Translations under genes and position numbers: made by a program | DNA from: Lysinibacillus sp. B2A1 | GTDB taxonomy: Bacteria > Bacillota > Bacilli > Bacillales_A > Planococcaceae | Direction: 5' to 3' | Length of the DNA: 64,000 bases | Assembly: GCA_002973635.1 (NCBI GenBank) | Contig: CP027224.1 | Coordinates: 2,800,501-2,864,500 of the forward strand | Shown here: piece by piece, positions 61,261 through 64,000 of the stretch | Layout of the letters: each line of letters starts with the position of its first letter | Numbering within the stretch: the stretch's first letter is position 1 | Notes under the pieces: generated by a model | What the model saw: only the letters and a program-made list of their open reading frames with translations | Databases searched by the model: none | What the model was told of the DNA's origin: nothing

Positions 61261-61305
61261 AAGGGCAGCTCAAACTAGATCGTTCTCCAGTTTGAGCTGT
61301 CCTTT
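61261..61305. terminator. Bidirectional terminator
   Basis: AAGGGCAGCTCAAACT and AGTTTGAGCTGTCCTT pair with one G-T, followed by TATTTT. It lies between the convergent ABC permease and yqhQ. Confidence 0.9.
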
Positions 61306-61308
61306 ATT

Positions 61309-62253
61309 TTAGTCATGATTTAGTGTTGCTGCAATTTCTGGCTGTTTTTCCACTTGCAGCAGCATATTAAAGGAAGCAATCGCTACTTCCACTTGATCGT
61401 CCTTCGGCTCACGAGTTGTTAGTAATTGAAGCCATAGGCCAGGATAGCCAAGGAAGCGTAACACAGGGAGGTTACGGCATGCATTTGTAGCTTGGAGTAC
61501 CTCGAATGAAATACCAAGCACAACAGGAATTAATAAAATACGGTCGACAATACGTAACCATAGTGGATCAGTGGGCACGAAGAAATATAAAAACATGCCG
61601 ACAAAGACTGTGAACAGCATAAAACTACTACCACAACGATAATGTAAGCGGGATTGAGCTTGTACATTTTTCACTGTTATCTCCATACCAGCTTCATAGC
61701 AGTTTATTACCTTATGTTCTGCGCCATGATATTGGAATACTCGTTTAATAATAGGAGTTAACGATATAAAATATAAATAGGTTAATAGTAAAAGTAGCTT
61801 AATGCCACTTTCAAGTAGAATTTGTCCAGTTTTACCCTCAATCCATTTTGAGAAAAAGTCCGCTATAAATACAGGAATTAATGTGAAGGCGAATTTTCCA
61901 AATAAAAAGGAAAGTATTCCAACAACGGCAACGCCTAAAATCATTTGCAGCTTAGAGCCTTCCTCCTTATGCTCCTCTTCTTCACCAGGTGTAACGTCGT
62001 AACGATCGCCTGAAAATTGCATATGACGAGAGCCTAGTCCGGCTGATTCAATCAGCGCCACAACGCCGCGTACAAATGGAACTTTTTTTAATTTTTGTAA
62101 AACAGGTTTTTGAACTTTTTTATAATGATAATAATCAATGGAATCATCGTTACGGCGAATGGCTGTAATCGTATGTTCCTTTCCTCCGAACATTACACCT
62201 TCTAATTGTGCTTGTCCCCCGTATACAGGTGAATTGCTCAAAGCCAACACCAC
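61309..62253 (-). CDS. yqhQ: YqhQ, DUF1385 membrane protein, 314 aa
   Basis: Minus-strand start among GTG/GTG/TTG codons at 62253-62245; no strong ribosome site decides. The family start SPVYGGQAQLEGVMFGG is followed by RNDDSIDYYHYKKV, FVRGVVALIESAGLGSRHMQ, and five or so membrane helices. The conserved block QYHGAEHKVINCYEAGMEIT contains His and Cys residues, with SRLHYRCGSSFMLFTVFVGM after it. Function unknown in the family. Backbone gene; it lies next to yqhR, aroQ and papA as in Bacillus. Confidence 0.93.
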   Translation of the reverse strand: MVLALSNSPVYGGQAQLEGVMFGGKEHTITAIRRNDDSIDYYHYKKVQKPVLQKLKKVPFVRGVVALIESAGLGSRHMQFSGDRYDVTPGEEEEHKEEGSKLQMILGVAVVGILSFLFGKFAFTLIPVFIADFFSKWIEGKTGQILLESGIKLLLLLTYLYFISLTPIIKRVFQYHGAEHKVINCYEAGMEITVKNVQAQSRLHYRCGSSFMLFTVFVGMFLYFFVPTDPLWLRIVDRILLIPVVLGISFEVLQATNACRNLPVLRFLGYPGLWLQLLTTREPKDDQVEVAIASFNMLLQVEKQPEIAATLNHD

Positions 62254-62412
62254 TCTCTATATATATTTCAACTGTACCATTGTACTAAATTTAAAGAAAA
62301 ACCTCTAGAGTTACGCATAGTAAAATTTCTATATGGCTACACTATTCGTACAATTAAGGAAATGATGAACAATTAAAAAATCAATCAAGCATACTAATAA
62401 GGAGGATTTTAC

Positions 62413-62838
62413 TTGAAAATAGCTAGTATCACTTCCCTTGTCAGTGCCCTTGTTTTAGCATTTTGCTTAAAGGGCTTACATTACTTTCATCTTATTAAAT
62501 GGAGTCCAGTAGGTTTTTATAAGAAGTGGGGGCTTTTTGAGGATAGCTCAAAACTCTTTCATTGGAGTTTTCTGATTTTATGTCTATTTATCATAGGCTT
62601 TTTATTATTTATAATGTTGAGGTATGTCTATATTATTCCTGCTGTTCTATCTTCATTTTTGCTTGGTCTATTTGTGACGATTACATTAGAATGGGTCGTT
62701 CTTGATTTGCCTATGCAGCTTTCCTCCTTTAAAAAATTATCGATTCCCTTTATGGTGGTCGTTATTTGTCTTTTGCGTTTCTTGCTTGAAACAGCAAATT
62801 TTCATCAGAAAGAACATACAGCTCAAAAAGGAAATTAG
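62413..62838 (+). CDS. yqhR: YqhR-like membrane protein, 141 aa
   Basis: TTG start 62413 after AAGGAGG. Four membrane helices; LHYFHLIKWSPVGFYKKWGL and LGLFVTITLEWVVLDLPMQL are recognisable parts of YqhR. Divergent from yqhQ and directly before aroQ, the same place as in Bacillus. No known function. Confidence 0.8.
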   Translation: MKIASITSLVSALVLAFCLKGLHYFHLIKWSPVGFYKKWGLFEDSSKLFHWSFLILCLFIIGFLLFIMLRYVYIIPAVLSSFLLGLFVTITLEWVVLDLPMQLSSFKKLSIPFMVVVICLLRFLLETANFHQKEHTAQKGN

Positions 62839-62899
62839 TTGCTGTATACGTCGTGTATGATAAAATAAATGGCAAGTACATAGAAAGAGGCGAAGATGC

Positions 62900-63334
62900 G
62901 TGAAGTTATTATGTTTGAATGGACCTAACTTAAATCGACTGGGTAAACGAGAGCCCCATATTTATGGACATGAAACATTAGATGATGTGAAAGATAATGT
63001 TCAGAATCTTGCGGCGTCTCTTGGTGCTACTGTCGATTTTCGTCAATCTAATCATGAAGGAGTACTGATTGATTGGTTGCAAGAAGCAGAGGACGAAAAA
63101 TATAGTGGAATTATCTTTAATCCTGGAGCATATACCCATACAAGCATCGCGTTACACGACGCCATTGCCGGAATTACTGTGCCAGTTATCGAAGTACATA
63201 TTTCAAATATCCACAAACGCGAGGCTTTCCGTCATCATTCTTATCTTGCTCCGGCATGCCTTGGCCAGATTTGTGGTCTAGGTACGAAAGGCTATGAACT
63301 GGCACTACGCACATTTATTGAGAGGGAGAATTGA
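62900..63334 (+). CDS. aroQ: 3-dehydroquinate dehydratase, type II
   Basis: GTG start with AGAGGCG upstream. Third step of chorismate synthesis: removes water from 3-dehydroquinate. Marks: LLCLNGPNLNRLGKREPHIY (with the catalytic Tyr near it), RQSNHEGVLIDWLQEA, IIFNPGAYTHTSIALHDAIA and VIEVHISNIHKREAFRHHSY. 144 aa, normal. Two bases before the papA start, so they are cotranscribed. Confidence 0.95.
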   Translation: MKLLCLNGPNLNRLGKREPHIYGHETLDDVKDNVQNLAASLGATVDFRQSNHEGVLIDWLQEAEDEKYSGIIFNPGAYTHTSIALHDAIAGITVPVIEVHISNIHKREAFRHHSYLAPACLGQICGLGTKGYELALRTFIEREN

Positions 63335-63336
63335 TT

Positions 63337-64000
63337 ATGTTGAAATTACAAAAGCTACGTAAGGCACTTCAAGAACAAAACATCGATGGCATTTTAATTA
63401 CAAACGGGTACAACCGTCGTTATATGACTGGTTTTACAGGTACAGCGGGCGTAGCGATTGTGTCTCAAAATGATGCTGTGTTTATCACAGATTTCCGTTA
63501 TACAGAGCAAGCGGCTGCACAAGTACAGGATTTCCGAATTGTAAAGCATGAGGCAACAATTATTGAAGAAATTGCAACGCAAGTAACAAACATGGGTATT
63601 AAATTATTGGGCTTTGAGAAAGATGCTGTTAGCTATGGCACATATGAACTGTATAAAAGTAAGGTTCAAGCTGATTTAGTGCCGATTTCTGGGCTAATTG
63701 AAAAAATTCGCTTGATTAAGACGGAACAAGAGATTAATATTATTAAGGTTGCGTGTGAAATTGCTGATCACGCATTTACACATATTTTAGACTTCATCAA
63801 GCCTGGTAAAACAGAGCTTGAGGTTTCGAATGAATTAGAATTTTTCATGCGTAAACAAGGAGCAACCCAGTCCTCATTTGATACTATTGTTGCATCTGGT
63901 CTTCGTTCAGCATTACCTCATGGCGTTGCAACGAATAAAGTAATTGACAAAGGAGACTTTGTCACATTAGACTTTGGCGCACTGTATAATGGCTATATTT
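63337..64000 (+). CDS. papA: Xaa-Pro dipeptidase/aminopeptidase P family protein, 5' part
   Basis: ATG 63337 follows GAGGGAGA. The frame is open to the window end, so the C-terminal third or more is missing. The N-terminal creatinase domain has NIDGILITNGYNRRYMTGFT and AVFITDFRYTEQAAAQV; the catalytic domain begins with RLIKTEQEINIIKVACEIAD and QSSFDTIVASGLRSALPHGV, and the first metal Asp is in VTLDFGALYNGYI. The enzyme removes residues preceding proline. Follows aroQ as in Bacillus (yqhT). Confidence 0.92.
   Translation, partial: MLKLQKLRKALQEQNIDGILITNGYNRRYMTGFTGTAGVAIVSQNDAVFITDFRYTEQAAAQVQDFRIVKHEATIIEEIATQVTNMGIKLLGFEKDAVSYGTYELYKSKVQADLVPISGLIEKIRLIKTEQEINIIKVACEIADHAFTHILDFIKPGKTELEVSNELEFFMRKQGATQSSFDTIVASGLRSALPHGVATNKVIDKGDFVTLDFGALYNGYI

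Noticed and set aside
1..64000. tRNA or rRNA genes
   Set aside because: I looked for T-loop (GGTTCGAATCC-like) and rRNA signatures and saw none that hold up.

Overview
The window looks like the chromosome of a low-GC, Gram-positive spore former of the Lysinibacillus type (Bacillaceae/Planococcaceae). This is inferred from gene order and protein families, not from a marker gene. The backbone is the block known from Bacillus as comG - aroK - gcvT/gcvPA/gcvPB - yqhL (rhodanese) - lipM - yqhQ - yqhR - aroQ - papA. Here it is spread over 64 kb because accessory DNA has entered at several points. All genes were named by reading motifs; no database search was run.

1-7.3 kb: an island of secreted proteins. 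It holds an Ig-like (BIG2) protein end, two secreted proteins (one SH3b/Excalibur), a 794-residue secreted protein with polymorphic-toxin-like C-terminal domains, its probable immunity gene, and a KptA/Tpt1 RNA 2'-phosphotransferase overlapping that immunity gene. The island ends inside comGC and removes the prepilin signal, so the pseudopilin operon begins with a broken gene. 7.3-13.9 kb: comGC(fragment)-GD-GE-GF-GG, aroK, a tandem glycine riboswitch, and gcvT-gcvPA-gcvPB.

13.9-39 kb: accessory DNA. It starts with a prophage relic: a decayed MuF-like minor capsid/toxin fusion, orphan immunity-like genes, and a scaffold-protein fragment fused to a yeiB fragment. Two large paralogous secreted proteins (17.5-20.7 and 30.9-33.7 kb) bracket a frameshifted EamA transporter with an Lrp regulator, a ComX pheromone precursor gene overlapping a ComP-like kinase, endonuclease V, two SUKH (SMI1/KNR4) genes and an IS110-family element. 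Next come a decayed M20 amidohydrolase, glutaminase, a glycine-riboswitch-controlled amino-acid permease, a 42-bp minisatellite and a TPR protein.

39-47 kb: the rhodanese gene, a frameshifted lipM, and nrdJ (class II ribonucleotide reductase). nrdJ is split by a group I intron with an EDxHD-type homing endonuclease and by a group II intron with a reverse transcriptase, the latter inside the NPCGEQ active-site motif. NrdR-box-like repeats precede it. 47-61 kb: a TetR regulator, an ECF sigma factor with an LCP-like membrane partner, an antimicrobial-peptide-resistance type two-component/ABC cassette flanked by a 23-bp direct repeat, a WecA-like membrane protein, a lipoprotein, an esterase, and a LytTR-DUF3021-ABC operon. 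61-64 kb: yqhQ, yqhR, aroQ and the start of papA.

The strongest items for a second look are the toxin/immunity/KptA locus cutting comGC, the comX-comP pair without comQ or comA, nrdJ carrying two intron classes, and single-base frameshifts at short homopolymers in lipM, the EamA gene and perhaps the Lrp gene, which may be assembly errors.
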